Assembly: GCA_024690605.1 (NCBI GenBank)
Contig: JAILOV010000056.1
Coordinates: forward strand, 1-64,000
Source of the DNA: Lachnospiraceae bacterium
Lineage (GTDB): Bacteria > Bacillota > Clostridia > Lachnospirales > Lachnospiraceae
Reading direction: 5' to 3'
DNA: 64,000 bases
Shown: piece after piece, positions 9,202 through 17,988 of the stretch
Layout: each line of letters starts with the position of its first letter
Position numbering within the stretch: the first letter of the stretch is position 1
Position numbers and translations under genes: made by a program
Notes under the pieces: generated by a model
The model's database searches: none
What the model was told of the DNA's origin: nothing
What the model saw: the letters and a program-made list of their open reading frames with translations, nothing else

Positions 9202-10097
9202 TCCTTGCGGAGCATGCGGGGTTCTGCTTCGGCGTAAAGCGGGCGGTTGACATGCTGGAGGGAGAGCTTGCCGCGGCGGACGGCAGACTGCCGATCTTTA
9301 CCTGGGGGCCGATCATCCACAACGATGAGGTGGTACGTGATTTTTCGTCCCGGGGCGTGCGTGCCGTCGAATCTTTGAAAGAACTGGAGGAGGCTGCCGG
9401 GGAGAAGGACGCGGGGAAAACGCCCCGCGGGATCGTGGTGATCCGCGCGCACGGCGTTCCGCGGGAGATCTCGCAGGCGATCGGAGATGCCGGTTTTGCG
9501 GTGGTGGATGCCACCTGTCCGTTTGTGAAGCGCATCCACGGGATCGTGGAAAGCGCCGGCCGGGAAGGCCGCTCGGTGATCGTAGTCGGTGATCCGTCGC
9601 ACCCCGAGGTGGAGGGAATCGTCAGCTGGGTTTCGGCCGCACCGGGCATCGCTGTCCGTGTCGTGGAGACTGCGGAACAGGCAGACCGGCTGGATCTTCC
9701 GAAGGGAACATCCGTTACGGTTGTTGCACAGACGACATTTCGGGCGACAAAATTTCAAGAAATTGTTGAAATTATCCGTGGGAAAGAGTATGATGTTAAC
9801 ATTGCGGGCACAATATGCAGCGCGACCGAAGAGCGTCAGAGCGAAGCAAAGGCGCTTGCCGCAAGGGTCGACGCGATGATCGTCGTCGGGAGCGCACGGT
9901 CATCCAATACACGCAAGCTCTATGAGATCTGCGAGAGTCTCTGTCCGCACACAACCTTTGTCCACACACCGGAGGATCACCGCTTCGACATTCCCGAAGG
10001 GGCCCGAAGGGTTGGAATAACAGCGGGGGCGTCCACCCCGCAAAAGATCATCGAGGAGGTATTAAAGAATGTCAGATCAGGACAAGAGTTTCATTGA
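9192..10097 (+). CDS. ispH: 4-hydroxy-3-methylbut-2-enyl diphosphate reductase IspH
   Basis: A 301-residue iron-sulfur enzyme for the last step of the non-mevalonate isoprenoid pathway, yielding IPP and DMAPP. The three cluster cysteines are visible in AGFCFGVKRAVD, VVDATCPFVKRIH and GTICSATEERQ. Other family blocks are RAHGVPREI, VGDPSHPEVEGI and QTTFRATKFQEI. The GTG start lies inside the end of cmk and the 3' end overlaps the S1 gene by 29 bp. IspH and S1 are fused into one polypeptide in many Clostridia; here they are separate overlapping frames. ispD, another gene of the pathway, is at 48834. Confidence 0.95.
   Translation: MEVILAEHAGFCFGVKRAVDMLEGELAAADGRLPIFTWGPIIHNDEVVRDFSSRGVRAVESLKELEEAAGEKDAGKTPRGIVVIRAHGVPREISQAIGDAGFAVVDATCPFVKRIHGIVESAGREGRSVIVVGDPSHPEVEGIVSWVSAAPGIAVRVVETAEQADRLDLPKGTSVTVVAQTTFRATKFQEIVEIIRGKEYDVNIAGTICSATEERQSEAKALAARVDAMIVVGSARSSNTRKLYEICESLCPHTTFVHTPEDHRFDIPEGARRVGITAGASTPQKIIEEVLKNVRSGQEFH
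9766..9794 (+). promoter_or_regulatory. Candidate internal promoter inside ispH for rpsA
   Basis: TTGAAA (9766-9771) and TATGAT (9789-9794) are spaced by 17 bp within a locally AT-rich part of ispH, about 275 bp upstream of the S1 start. It would give S1 transcription independent of the upstream genes. Confidence 0.45.
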
Positions 10098-11205
10098 ATT
10101 GGTGGACGAATCGTTTAAGACGATTCACACCGGCGAGATCGTGAAGGGCACGGTCATCGACGTCAAGCCGGAGGAGATCATCTTAAACATCGGCTATAAA
10201 TCCGACGGGATCCTCACACGCAGCGAATACAGCAACGACAATTCGCTGGATCTCACCACGGTCGTCAAGGTCGGGGATGAGATGGATGTCAAGGTGCTCA
10301 AGGCGGGCGATGCGGACGGCATGGTCATCCTTTCCTACAAGCGCCTGGCACTTGACCGCGGCAACAAGCGGATCGAGGATGCGTTCAACAACAAGGAAGT
10401 GCTGACCGCGACGGTCGCGCAGGTTCTGGAGGGCGGTCTGGTGGTCGTCGTCGAGGAGGTGCGCATCTTCATTCCCGCGAGCCTCGTGTCGGATGCCTAC
10501 GAAAAGGATCTCACCAAGTACAAGGATCAGGAGATCCAGTTCGTCGTCACGGAGTACAATCCGCGCAGACGCCGTTACATCGGCAACCGCAAGATGCTCA
10601 TCCTCGCCGAGAAGCAGGAAAAGGCCAAGGCTCTTTTCGAGACGATCAAGGTCGGCGATATCGTCGAAGGCACGGTCAAGAATGTCACGGATTTCGGTGC
10701 TTTCATCGATCTCGGCGGTGCGGACGGACTGCTGCACATTTCCGAGATGAGCTGGGGCCGTGTGGAGAATCCGAAGAAGGTCTTCAAGGTTGGCGATCAG
10801 GTCAAGGTGCTCATCAAGAACATCGACGGTTCCAAGATCGCGCTGTCCCGCAAGTTTGAGGATGAGAATCCCTGGAAGGATGCCTCCTCCAAGTATGCGA
10901 TCGGCAACGTTGTCACGGGACGTGTTGCCCGCATGGCGGATTTCGGTGCTTTCATCGAGTTAGAGCCCGGCATCGACGCACTCTTACATGTTTCGCAGAT
11001 CGCCAGGGAGCACATCGACAAGCCGTCTGATGTGCTGCAGACCGGGCAGGAGGTCACAGCCAGGATCGTTGATTTCAACGAGGCGGATCGCAAGATCAGC
11101 CTGAGCATCAAGGAACTGACCTCTGAGGGCGAGAGCGCCAACGACGAGGTTGCGACGGTCGATATCGATCAGGTGATCGCGGAGGACGGCGAGGCTGCCG
11201 AGTAA
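10069..11205 (+). CDS. rpsA: Ribosomal protein S1-like RNA-binding protein
   Basis: A 378-residue protein with four S1 OB-fold RNA-binding repeats (about residues 17-88, 105-172, 190-260 and 275-346). Typical strings are EIVKGTVIDVKPEEIILNIG, GDIVEGTVKNVTDFGAFIDL and GNVVTGRVARMADFGAFIEL. It is shorter than the six-repeat S1 of Proteobacteria, as usual in Firmicutes. The ribosome site GAGGAGG and the ATG lie within the 3' end of ispH in another frame, so translation of the two is physically linked. Confidence 0.9.
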   Translation: MSDQDKSFIELVDESFKTIHTGEIVKGTVIDVKPEEIILNIGYKSDGILTRSEYSNDNSLDLTTVVKVGDEMDVKVLKAGDADGMVILSYKRLALDRGNKRIEDAFNNKEVLTATVAQVLEGGLVVVVEEVRIFIPASLVSDAYEKDLTKYKDQEIQFVVTEYNPRRRRYIGNRKMLILAEKQEKAKALFETIKVGDIVEGTVKNVTDFGAFIDLGGADGLLHISEMSWGRVENPKKVFKVGDQVKVLIKNIDGSKIALSRKFEDENPWKDASSKYAIGNVVTGRVARMADFGAFIELEPGIDALLHVSQIAREHIDKPSDVLQTGQEVTARIVDFNEADRKISLSIKELTSEGESANDEVATVDIDQVIAEDGEAAE

Positions 11206-11243
11206 TCACCGGTTACGGTCAGGATGCGGAAAGGGAAGACAAA

Positions 11244-12050
11244 ATGCCTTTAGCAGCAGAACCCGCCAAGGATGCGGCCTACGAAAAATTCAAAAAGCAG
11301 GTCTATGATCTGACCAAGATCGATCTGAGCGCCTACAAGGAAGCACAGATGAAGCGTCGGATCAACGATATGATCCGCAAGAATAATTTCAACGGCTACG
11401 ATGCCTTTGTGCAGGGGATCAAGACCGATAAGCAGCTCTACAACGATTTTGTCGAGCATCTGACGATCAATGTCTCGGAATTCTACCGCAATGTCGATCA
11501 GTGGAAACTGATGGACGAGCAGATCATCCCGACACTGATCGAACGCTTCGGCAAGCGGCTCAAGATCTGGAGCGCCGCCTGTTCCACCGGGGACGAGCCC
11601 TACACGATCGTGATGCTTCTGTCCAAGCATGTGCCCATGGCGGACATCAAGGTTCTTGCCTATGACCTCGACGCCGAGGCACTGAGAAAGGCCAAGGCCG
11701 GGATGTATGACGCAAAGAGCGTCGCGGGCGTGCCGGCGGAGTTCAAGAACAAGTTCTTCCGGAAAGAAGGGGACAAGTATCTGATCTCCGATGAGATCAA
11801 AAAGCATGTGGAGTTCCGGCAGGCCAATCTTCTCAGGGATCCCTATCCCAAGGACTGCCACCTGATCGTCTGCCGCAACGTGCTGATCTACTTTACCGAG
11901 GAGGCCAAGGACAAGATCTTCCGCGACTATTTCGCTTCCCTGCGGCCGCAGGGCTACCTGTTCATCGGCAGCACGGAGCAGATCGTGCAGTACAAGGATG
12001 TGGGCTTTACGAGAAAGGGCTCCTTCTTCTATGAGAAGCCTGCCCAGTAG
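11244..12050 (+). CDS. cheR: CheR-type protein-glutamate O-methyltransferase
   Basis: A 268-residue SAM-dependent methyltransferase that methylates glutamates of chemoreceptors. It has an N-terminal helical domain (ending near residue 70 with NVSEFYRN), the SAM-binding block IWSAACSTGDEPYTIVMLL and the C-terminal CRNVLIYF signature. No chemoreceptor, CheA, CheW or flagellar gene lies in the window, so it is an orphan chemotaxis gene here. It starts 38 bp after the S1 stop and may be transcribed with it. Convergent to the next gene. Confidence 0.9.
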   Translation: MPLAAEPAKDAAYEKFKKQVYDLTKIDLSAYKEAQMKRRINDMIRKNNFNGYDAFVQGIKTDKQLYNDFVEHLTINVSEFYRNVDQWKLMDEQIIPTLIERFGKRLKIWSAACSTGDEPYTIVMLLSKHVPMADIKVLAYDLDAEALRKAKAGMYDAKSVAGVPAEFKNKFFRKEGDKYLISDEIKKHVEFRQANLLRDPYPKDCHLIVCRNVLIYFTEEAKDKIFRDYFASLRPQGYLFIGSTEQIVQYKDVGFTRKGSFFYEKPAQ

Positions 12051-12067
12051 GGATCACAGCTGTTGAT

Positions 12068-12688
12068 CTAAAAAAGTAGTGTAACAAGGACATGGACCAG
12101 CCAGGCGTTCATGTCCTTTTCTTTTGTGTATTCCATGAACCGGCGCTTATCGCGGGCATCCGTCTGGAAGAGCGGTTCCTTTTCGGTAAAGCTGTCCGCT
12201 GCGGAGAGATCCGGAGCCGATTCCGGACGGTTTCGCCTGCGCTTTACGGGAACGGGGACGAACAGCCCCTCGCGCCGCACATAGCAATTCTCTTTTGTCG
12301 CTTTCAGGCGATGGGTGCGGTCGACAAACTGTGCGACACTGTTGTGGATCGCCATATCCTCCGCAGGCAGATAGGAATAGTTCGCGATATCGGGATAGAA
12401 ATGCTTTAACTGCGTACGGATGAGGGGGGCACGCAGACGGCCGCCGCTTTCCGTAACGCGGATATAGACGCCGTCGCGATGCGCGAAGACGGGAACATCC
12501 ACCCCCGAATCCGTGCACACGTCACCTCCCGCCGGCTCGGCGGCGGTGATCTCGTCCGCATTCCCGGGAAACGAAAAATCAAGATAGAGCTCCGGACTGC
12601 CCGGGGTGTCCGCGGGTTCGCCGAGATCATGAAAGCGTGCGGTCCTGCAGGAAGTGACGCGCACGGATAGAAGCCTGTCGGAATGCAT
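12068..12688 (-). CDS. Hypothetical protein
   Basis: I do not recognise this 206-residue protein. It has no signal peptide or membrane segment. The C-terminal half contains a motif-rich stretch (HFYPDIANYSYLPAEDMA, then IHNSVAQFVDRTHR and KATKENCYVRREGLFVPVP) that looks conserved and nucleic-acid- or nucleotide-associated, but I cannot name the family. The frame extends to an ATG at 12709, but the ATG at 12688 is preceded by GGAGG at normal spacing and is preferred. It is convergent with cheR and divergent from rnfC. Confidence 0.6.
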   Translation of the reverse strand: MHSDRLLSVRVTSCRTARFHDLGEPADTPGSPELYLDFSFPGNADEITAAEPAGGDVCTDSGVDVPVFAHRDGVYIRVTESGGRLRAPLIRTQLKHFYPDIANYSYLPAEDMAIHNSVAQFVDRTHRLKATKENCYVRREGLFVPVPVKRRRNRPESAPDLSAADSFTEKEPLFQTDARDKRRFMEYTKEKDMNAWLVHVLVTLLF

Positions 12689-12751
12689 GCGTTTTTCCTC
12701 CGGCATCATTGTACCGCAGATGCGCGGAAAAATCGAAAAAAAGTGTCAAAT

Positions 12752-12784
12752 CCTGTTCATTTTTCGCGAAAACAGGCGTACAAT
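12752..12784 (+). promoter_or_regulatory. rnf promoter with nested palindrome
   Basis: TACAAT (12779-12784) is preceded at 17 bp by a weak -35 (TTCATT, 12756-12761). The spacer contains the perfect 12-bp palindrome TTTTCGCGAAAA (12761-12772), flanked by CCTGTT (12752-12757) and AACAGG (12771-12776), which are also complementary. This geometry suggests an operator occluding RNA polymerase at the rnf operon. Confidence 0.5.
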
Positions 12785-12844
12785 ATCTTTGTGTGTTTCT
12801 CTGACGGGAACGGACAAATCTTTCTTTCATAACGAGGTAGCGAG

Positions 12845-14161
12845 ATGGCAAATCGAACATTTTTCGGTGGGATCCATCCCTACGAGGGCAAGGAGCTCTC
12901 CAAGGACAAGCCCATCAAGACCATTTTGCCGGGAAGCGAACTGGTCTATCCCCTGTCACAGCATATCGGTGCACCGGCTAAGCCCATCGTTCAGGCCGGA
13001 GACAAAGTCCTCACGGGCACCAAGATCGCCGAAGCGGGCGGCTTTGTTTCGGCACCGATCTATTCCACGGTCTCCGGTACGGTGAAGGGGATCGAGAAGC
13101 GCCGTGTCGTCACCGGCGGTATGGTGGATTCGATCATCATCGAGAACGACGGTCTCTACGCCGAGGTTGAGTGGCCGGAGATGAAGCCCGTCGAGGAGAT
13201 GACGACACAGGAGAAGATCGATCTCATCCGCGAAGCCGGCGTGGTCGGCATGGGCGGTGCCGGTTTCCCCACGGCGGTCAAGCTCTCCCCCAAGGAACCG
13301 GACAAGATCGACTATGTGATCGCCAACTGTTCGGAGTGCGAGCCCTATCTGACCTCCGATTACCGCCGCATGTTGGAGGAGCCGGATCTGCTGATCGACG
13401 GTCTGCGCATCGCGGTGGGGCTCTTCCCCAACGCACACGGGATCCTGGCCGTTGAGGACAACAAGATGGATGCGGCGAAGCTCCTGATGGACAAGGTCAA
13501 GGACGATCCGCTCCTTTCCGTCAAGGTGGTGCAGACCAAATATCCGGAGGGCGCGGAACGCATGCTTATCCACGCCTGCACCGGTAGAGACATCAATTCC
13601 TCCATGCTGCCGGCGGACGCGGGCTGCGTTGTCGACAATGTGGACACGCTCTGTGCCGTCGGGCGTGCGGTCCGTGAGGGAAGACCGCTCATGGAGCGCA
13701 TCGTCACGATCACGGGCGATGCCATCACCGACCCTTGCAATTACAAGGTTCGCATCGGCATGAACTACCGCGATCTGATCGAAGACGCGGGCGGCTTTGT
13801 GACGGAACCCGCCAAGATCATCTCCGGCGGTCCGATGATGGGATTCGCGATCTTTGATCTCGATGTACCCACGACCAAGACAGCTTCTGCGATCACATGC
13901 CTGACCAAGGACGCGGTGGCGGAACTTGCCCCCAGCGCCTGCATCAACTGCGCAAAATGTGTCGATGTCTGCCCGGAGCGTCTGATCCCCAAGAATCTCG
14001 CGGATGCCGTCGAGAACGGACAGGAGGAGCGCTTCCTCAGAGAATACGGCATGGAATGCTGCGAATGCGGCTGCTGCAGTTACATCTGCCCGGCACGGAG
14101 ACAGCTCACGCAGCTCATCAAAGGCATGCGCAAGATCCAGCTCGCAAAGAGGAGGAAATAA
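12845..14161 (+). CDS. rnfC: Rnf electron transport complex subunit RnfC
   Basis: A 438-residue peripheral subunit, the usual size for clostridial RnfC, thought to bind NADH and FMN. Visible features are the biotinyl-like N-terminal segment, the nucleotide-binding VVGMGGAGFPTAVKL near residue 135, and two C-terminal 4Fe-4S motifs (CINCAKCVDVCP and CCECGCCSYICP). The Rnf complex couples electron flow between reduced ferredoxin and NAD+ to Na+ or H+ translocation. First gene of the six-gene operon; the ATG follows an AACGAGGTAGCG ribosome region. Confidence 0.95.
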   Translation: MANRTFFGGIHPYEGKELSKDKPIKTILPGSELVYPLSQHIGAPAKPIVQAGDKVLTGTKIAEAGGFVSAPIYSTVSGTVKGIEKRRVVTGGMVDSIIIENDGLYAEVEWPEMKPVEEMTTQEKIDLIREAGVVGMGGAGFPTAVKLSPKEPDKIDYVIANCSECEPYLTSDYRRMLEEPDLLIDGLRIAVGLFPNAHGILAVEDNKMDAAKLLMDKVKDDPLLSVKVVQTKYPEGAERMLIHACTGRDINSSMLPADAGCVVDNVDTLCAVGRAVREGRPLMERIVTITGDAITDPCNYKVRIGMNYRDLIEDAGGFVTEPAKIISGGPMMGFAIFDLDVPTTKTASAITCLTKDAVAELAPSACINCAKCVDVCPERLIPKNLADAVENGQEERFLREYGMECCECGCCSYICPARRQLTQLIKGMRKIQLAKRRK

Positions 14162-14167
14162 AGACCT

Positions 14168-15166
14168 ATGAGTGAATCAAATCCCAACACCACCTTGCGG
14201 AGGGTTTCCTCCAATCCGCACGTCAGGAGCGCGGTGACAACCTCGAACATCATGTTCTGGGTTGCGGTTTCGCTTCTGCCGTCAGCGGGCTATGGTATCT
14301 ATCATTTCGGCGTGAACGCGCTGATCATCCTGTTACTGTCGGTGGGCTCGGCGGTCGCGGCGGAGTTCATCTACGAAAAACTGATGAAGAAGCCCGTGAC
14401 CATCGGCGATCTCTCGGCGGTCGTGACGGGCCTGCTTCTGGGCATGAACCTGCCGTCGACGGTCGTGTGGTATGTTCCGGTGCTCGGCAGCGTCTTTGCG
14501 ATCATCGTGGTCAAGATGCTTTTCGGCGGTCTCGGGCAGAACTTCATGAACCCGGCGCTTGCGGGGCGCTGCTTCCTGCTGATCTCGTTCCCCGCGGCGA
14601 TGACGAACTTCAATTATCTTGCGGATGCCGTGTCCACGGCGACCCCGCTGGCCGCCCTAAAAAACGGCGAGGCGGTCAATGTGCTCGATATGGTCACCGG
14701 CAACGTGGCCGGCACGATCGGTGAGACATCCATGATCGCCATCGTGATCGGCGCCTGCATCCTGATCCTGCTCGGTATCATCGATCTCAGGATCCCGGGC
14801 ACTTATATTGCGTCATTCGCGATCTTCGTCGTGATCGTGCAGCTTGTCCGCGGGAACGGGTTCAACTCCGCCTATCTTTCGGCACAGCTTGCGGGCGGCG
14901 GACTGATGCTCGGCGCTTTCTTTATGGCGACAGACTATGTCACGAGCCCCATCACCAACAGAGGGAAATATATCTACGGGATCTTTCTCGGGGTCATGAC
15001 GGGGATCTTCCGCATGTTCGCGACAAGCGCCGAGGGTGTCAGCTACGCGATCATCCTGGGCAATCTGCTGGTCCCGCTCATTGAGAAGTGGACACTGCCG
15101 CGCGCCTTCGGCATTCCGAAGCCGGTGAAACAGAAGAAGGCAGGAAAGGAGGCGGAAAAGGCATGA
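14168..15166 (+). CDS. rnfD: Rnf complex membrane subunit RnfD
   Basis: A 332-residue polytopic membrane subunit with about nine hydrophobic segments. It carries covalently bound FMN in the family; the likely attachment threonine lies in DAVSTATPLAALK near residue 157. The NQR/Rnf-D block GGLGQNFMNPALAGR is present. It starts 6 bp after rnfC and ends in an ATGA overlap with rnfG, so expression is strictly coupled. Confidence 0.95.
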   Translation: MSESNPNTTLRRVSSNPHVRSAVTTSNIMFWVAVSLLPSAGYGIYHFGVNALIILLLSVGSAVAAEFIYEKLMKKPVTIGDLSAVVTGLLLGMNLPSTVVWYVPVLGSVFAIIVVKMLFGGLGQNFMNPALAGRCFLLISFPAAMTNFNYLADAVSTATPLAALKNGEAVNVLDMVTGNVAGTIGETSMIAIVIGACILILLGIIDLRIPGTYIASFAIFVVIVQLVRGNGFNSAYLSAQLAGGGLMLGAFFMATDYVTSPITNRGKYIYGIFLGVMTGIFRMFATSAEGVSYAIILGNLLVPLIEKWTLPRAFGIPKPVKQKKAGKEAEKA

Positions 15167-15777
15167 AAGAGACGATCAAGAACGCACTCATCCTGTTTGT
15201 GATCACGTTGGTCGCCGGAGCGCTTCTGGGCATTGTCTACGAGGTGACCAAGGAACCGATCCGCGTGCAGAAGGCGCTTGCCGAGCAGAAGGCCAATCAG
15301 GACGCTTACCCGGAAGCTACGGAATTCAAGGATTTTTCGGGTTTTGACGCCGCAGAGACGGCCGCATTGCTTGCCGGTGATCCCAATTTCTCCAGAGTTT
15401 CCATCGACGGCGTCAAGGTGGCCGAGAAGAACGGAACACCGGACGGCTATGCCATTCAGATCACTTCCATGGGCTACGGGGACAACATCACGTGGACGCT
15501 GGGTCTGACCAATGACGGCTTAGTGAACGGGATCTCCATTATCTCCATCAATGAGACCCCGGGACTCGGCATGAACGCGAACAAAGTCCTGGTCCCGCAG
15601 TTTGACGATGTCGACATCCCCGATGATCTGACCTTTGATGTCACGAAGACCGCGGATAACGTTCCGGAGACCGTGGACGCGATCTCCGGCGCGACGATCA
15701 CGACAACAGCCATCACCAACGGTGTCAATGCCGGTCTGCTCTACTATGACACTTATCTGAAGGGAGGCGCGCAATGA
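15163..15777 (+). CDS. rnfG: Rnf complex FMN-binding subunit RnfG
   Basis: A 204-residue subunit with one N-terminal membrane anchor (residues about 5-27) and an extracytoplasmic FMN-binding domain. The flavinylation motif DAISGATITTTAI near residue 180 contains the acceptor threonine. The ATG at 15163 is preceded by AAAGGAGG and overlaps the rnfD stop by 4 bp, so the upstream in-frame ATG at 15088 is rejected. It ends in an ATGA overlap with rnfE. Confidence 0.94.
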   Translation: MKETIKNALILFVITLVAGALLGIVYEVTKEPIRVQKALAEQKANQDAYPEATEFKDFSGFDAAETAALLAGDPNFSRVSIDGVKVAEKNGTPDGYAIQITSMGYGDNITWTLGLTNDGLVNGISIISINETPGLGMNANKVLVPQFDDVDIPDDLTFDVTKTADNVPETVDAISGATITTTAITNGVNAGLLYYDTYLKGGAQ

Positions 15778-16544
15778 GCGGCGAAGGAAGAACGGGAGCG
15801 CTGGGGCTTCGGGCCGACACCCCGGGAGAACGCTTTTTTAACGGTCTGATCGCAGAGAATCCGACCTTTGTCCTGATGCTGGGCATGTGTCCGACACTGG
15901 CGGTCACCACGTCGGCGACGAACGGTCTGACGATGGGCCTCGCGACGACCGCTGTGCTGGCTCTTTCCAACCTGATGATCTCCCTATTGCGCAAGGTCAT
16001 TCCGGACACGGTGCGTATTCCTTCGTTCATCGTGGTCATCGCGTCTTTTGTGACATTGGTGCAGCTGATCATCCAGGCCTATCTGCCGGCGCTGAACGAT
16101 GCGCTGGGTGTGTATATTCCCCTGATCGTCGTGAACTGCATCATCTTCGGTCGTGCGGAGGCATATGCTTCCAAGCATGGTGCGGTACCGGCTTTCTTTG
16201 ACGGACTTGGCATGGGACTGGGCTTTACCTGTGCGATCACGATCATGGGCTTTTTCCGCGAATTTCTGGGCGCCGGTACGGCGTTTGGCGTGCAGCTTCT
16301 GGGCGACGGTACGGTGATCCCCGGACCGGTCGGTTCGTTTTTCGGGATGTATCAGCCGATCTCCATCTTCATCATGCAGTCGGGCGCGTTTTTCGTGCTG
16401 GCTTTCATGATCGCGGGCATGAACCGGATCAAAAAGGGACGGGCGAAAAAAGGCAGGGATGTGTCCGGATTCCGTGACACGACGGACACGGACACACTGG
16501 TGACGGAGGCGGCAGCGGACAAGGCCGCGGGAGGTGAAGCATGA
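15774..16544 (+). CDS. rnfE: Rnf complex membrane subunit RnfE
   Basis: A 256-residue polytopic membrane protein with about six transmembrane helices, homologous to RnfA. The conserved core MLGMCPTLAVTTSATNGLTM near the N-terminus and VNCIIFGRAEAYASKHG in the middle identify it; the second segment contains the Cys of the half-membrane iron site in the family. The C-terminal tail after residue 218 is charged and cytoplasmic. ATGA overlaps link it to rnfG and rnfA. Confidence 0.95.
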   Translation: MSGEGRTGALGLRADTPGERFFNGLIAENPTFVLMLGMCPTLAVTTSATNGLTMGLATTAVLALSNLMISLLRKVIPDTVRIPSFIVVIASFVTLVQLIIQAYLPALNDALGVYIPLIVVNCIIFGRAEAYASKHGAVPAFFDGLGMGLGFTCAITIMGFFREFLGAGTAFGVQLLGDGTVIPGPVGSFFGMYQPISIFIMQSGAFFVLAFMIAGMNRIKKGRAKKGRDVSGFRDTTDTDTLVTEAAADKAAGGEA

Positions 16545-17128
16545 GCGCAACGATCGCAACCCTGTTTTCCATTCTCATCGTTTCCTCGCTGGTCAATAAT
16601 GTTGTCCTCAGCCAGTTCCTCGGACTCTGCCCGTTCCTCGGCGTTTCCAAGAAGATCAGTTCGGCGGCCGGCATGGGAGGTGCCTGCATCTTCGTTATCA
16701 CGGTCGCATCGGCGGTCTGCGGGCTGATCTACAAATTCATCCTGCTCCCGCTGGATCTGATCTACCTGCAGACGATCGTGTTCATTCTGGTGATCGCGAT
16801 GCTCGTGCAGTTTGTCGAGATGTTCCTCAAGAAATATGTGCACTCGCTCTATCAGGTGCTTGGCGTATATCTGCCGCTCATCACCACGAACTGCGCGGTG
16901 CTCGGTGTCGCGCTCCTCAACGTGCAGAGAGAGTACAATCTCCTGGAGAGCATCATCTGCGGGTTCGCGACGGCCGTCGGTTTCACGGTCGCCATCGTGA
17001 TCCTTGCGGGGCTCAGAGAAAAGATGGAGTTTAACGATGTGCCGGAGTCCTTTAAGGGAATGCCGATGGTGCTCCTGACGGCAGGACTCATGGCGATCGC
17101 GTTTGTCGGTTTTTCGGGACTGAAATAG
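16541..17128 (+). CDS. rnfA: Rnf complex membrane subunit RnfA
   Basis: A 195-residue polytopic membrane subunit with six predicted helices. Hallmarks are NNVVLSQFLGLCPFLGVSKK near residue 20 and LPLITTNCAVLGVALL near residue 110, which contain the paired cysteines expected at the RnfA-RnfE interface. The start overlaps the rnfE stop by 4 bp. rnfB follows after 30 bp. Confidence 0.96.
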   Translation: MSATIATLFSILIVSSLVNNVVLSQFLGLCPFLGVSKKISSAAGMGGACIFVITVASAVCGLIYKFILLPLDLIYLQTIVFILVIAMLVQFVEMFLKKYVHSLYQVLGVYLPLITTNCAVLGVALLNVQREYNLLESIICGFATAVGFTVAIVILAGLREKMEFNDVPESFKGMPMVLLTAGLMAIAFVGFSGLK

Positions 17129-17158
17129 AGCAGGTATCGGACCTGACGGGAGGCATAT

Positions 17159-17956
17159 ATGGCAGCAGGCGTATTGTTATCGGTGGCGATCGTAGCGGGC
17201 GTGGGGATCCTGATCGGATTGTTCCTCGGCGTCGCCTCCAATAAACTTCATGTGGATGTGGATGAAAAGGAAGTGGCGGTTTTGGAGGCACTTCCCGGCA
17301 ACAACTGCGGCGGATGCGGTTTCCCCGGGTGTTCCGGTCTTGCGGCGGCAATCGCAAAGGGTGAGGCACCGGTCGGACAGTGTCCCGTAGGCGGTGAGGC
17401 TGTCGCCAATGTGATCGCGGGGATCATGGGTGTGGAGGCGTCATCCGGCGAAAAACAGGTCGCTTTTGTGCATTGTCAGGGCACCGCGGAACATGCCGGT
17501 GTCAAGTATGAATATTTCGGCGCCATGGATTGCCGCGTCATCGATCAGACACCGGGCGGTGGTCCGAAGATCTGCGAATTCGGCTGTCTCGGCGGCGGCA
17601 CCTGTGTGAGCGTCTGTCAGTTTGACGCGATCCATGTGGTCGACGGCGTCGCGGTCGTCGATAAGGACGCCTGCAAGGCCTGCGGTAAATGCATCGAGAT
17701 CTGCCCGCGCCATCTGATCGATCTGGTGCCGTATTCCGCGACACAGGCGGTTGCCTGCATGTCCAAAGCCAAAGGACCGATCGTGATGAAAGCCTGTCAG
17801 ACCGGCTGTATCGGCTGCGGGATCTGTGCGAAGAACTGTCCGGCCGGTGCGATCACCGTGGAGGACAATCTGGCACGCATCGATCAGGAGAAATGCACGC
17901 ACTGCGGCCTCTGCGCCGAGAAATGTCCGAAGAAGGCCATCCTGAAAATCGTCTGA
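17159..17956 (+). CDS. rnfB: Rnf complex ferredoxin subunit RnfB
   Basis: A 265-residue subunit that accepts electrons from ferredoxin. One N-terminal membrane helix (residues about 5-27) is followed by the Fe4S4 domain motif NNCGGCGFPGCSGLA, then cysteine clusters CKACGKCIEICP, CQTGCIGCGICAKNCP and CTHCGLCAEKCP. It has more ferredoxin-type clusters and is longer than proteobacterial RnfB, as in other anaerobic Clostridia. Last gene of the operon, followed by a hairpin terminator. Confidence 0.95.
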   Translation: MAAGVLLSVAIVAGVGILIGLFLGVASNKLHVDVDEKEVAVLEALPGNNCGGCGFPGCSGLAAAIAKGEAPVGQCPVGGEAVANVIAGIMGVEASSGEKQVAFVHCQGTAEHAGVKYEYFGAMDCRVIDQTPGGGPKICEFGCLGGGTCVSVCQFDAIHVVDGVAVVDKDACKACGKCIEICPRHLIDLVPYSATQAVACMSKAKGPIVMKACQTGCIGCGICAKNCPAGAITVEDNLARIDQEKCTHCGLCAEKCPKKAILKIV

Positions 17957-17988
17957 ACAATTTTTTGATCGAGTTGATCACGGATCAG

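Noticed and set aside
12051-12075. Short dyad GATCACAG...TTGATC between cheR and the convergent gene as a terminator
   Set aside because: The stem is imperfect and no U tract follows on either strand.
12752-12776. Rex-binding site in the rnf promoter
   Set aside because: The palindrome centre is CGCG with T/A flanks and lacks the TTGT...ACAA ends of the Rex consensus.
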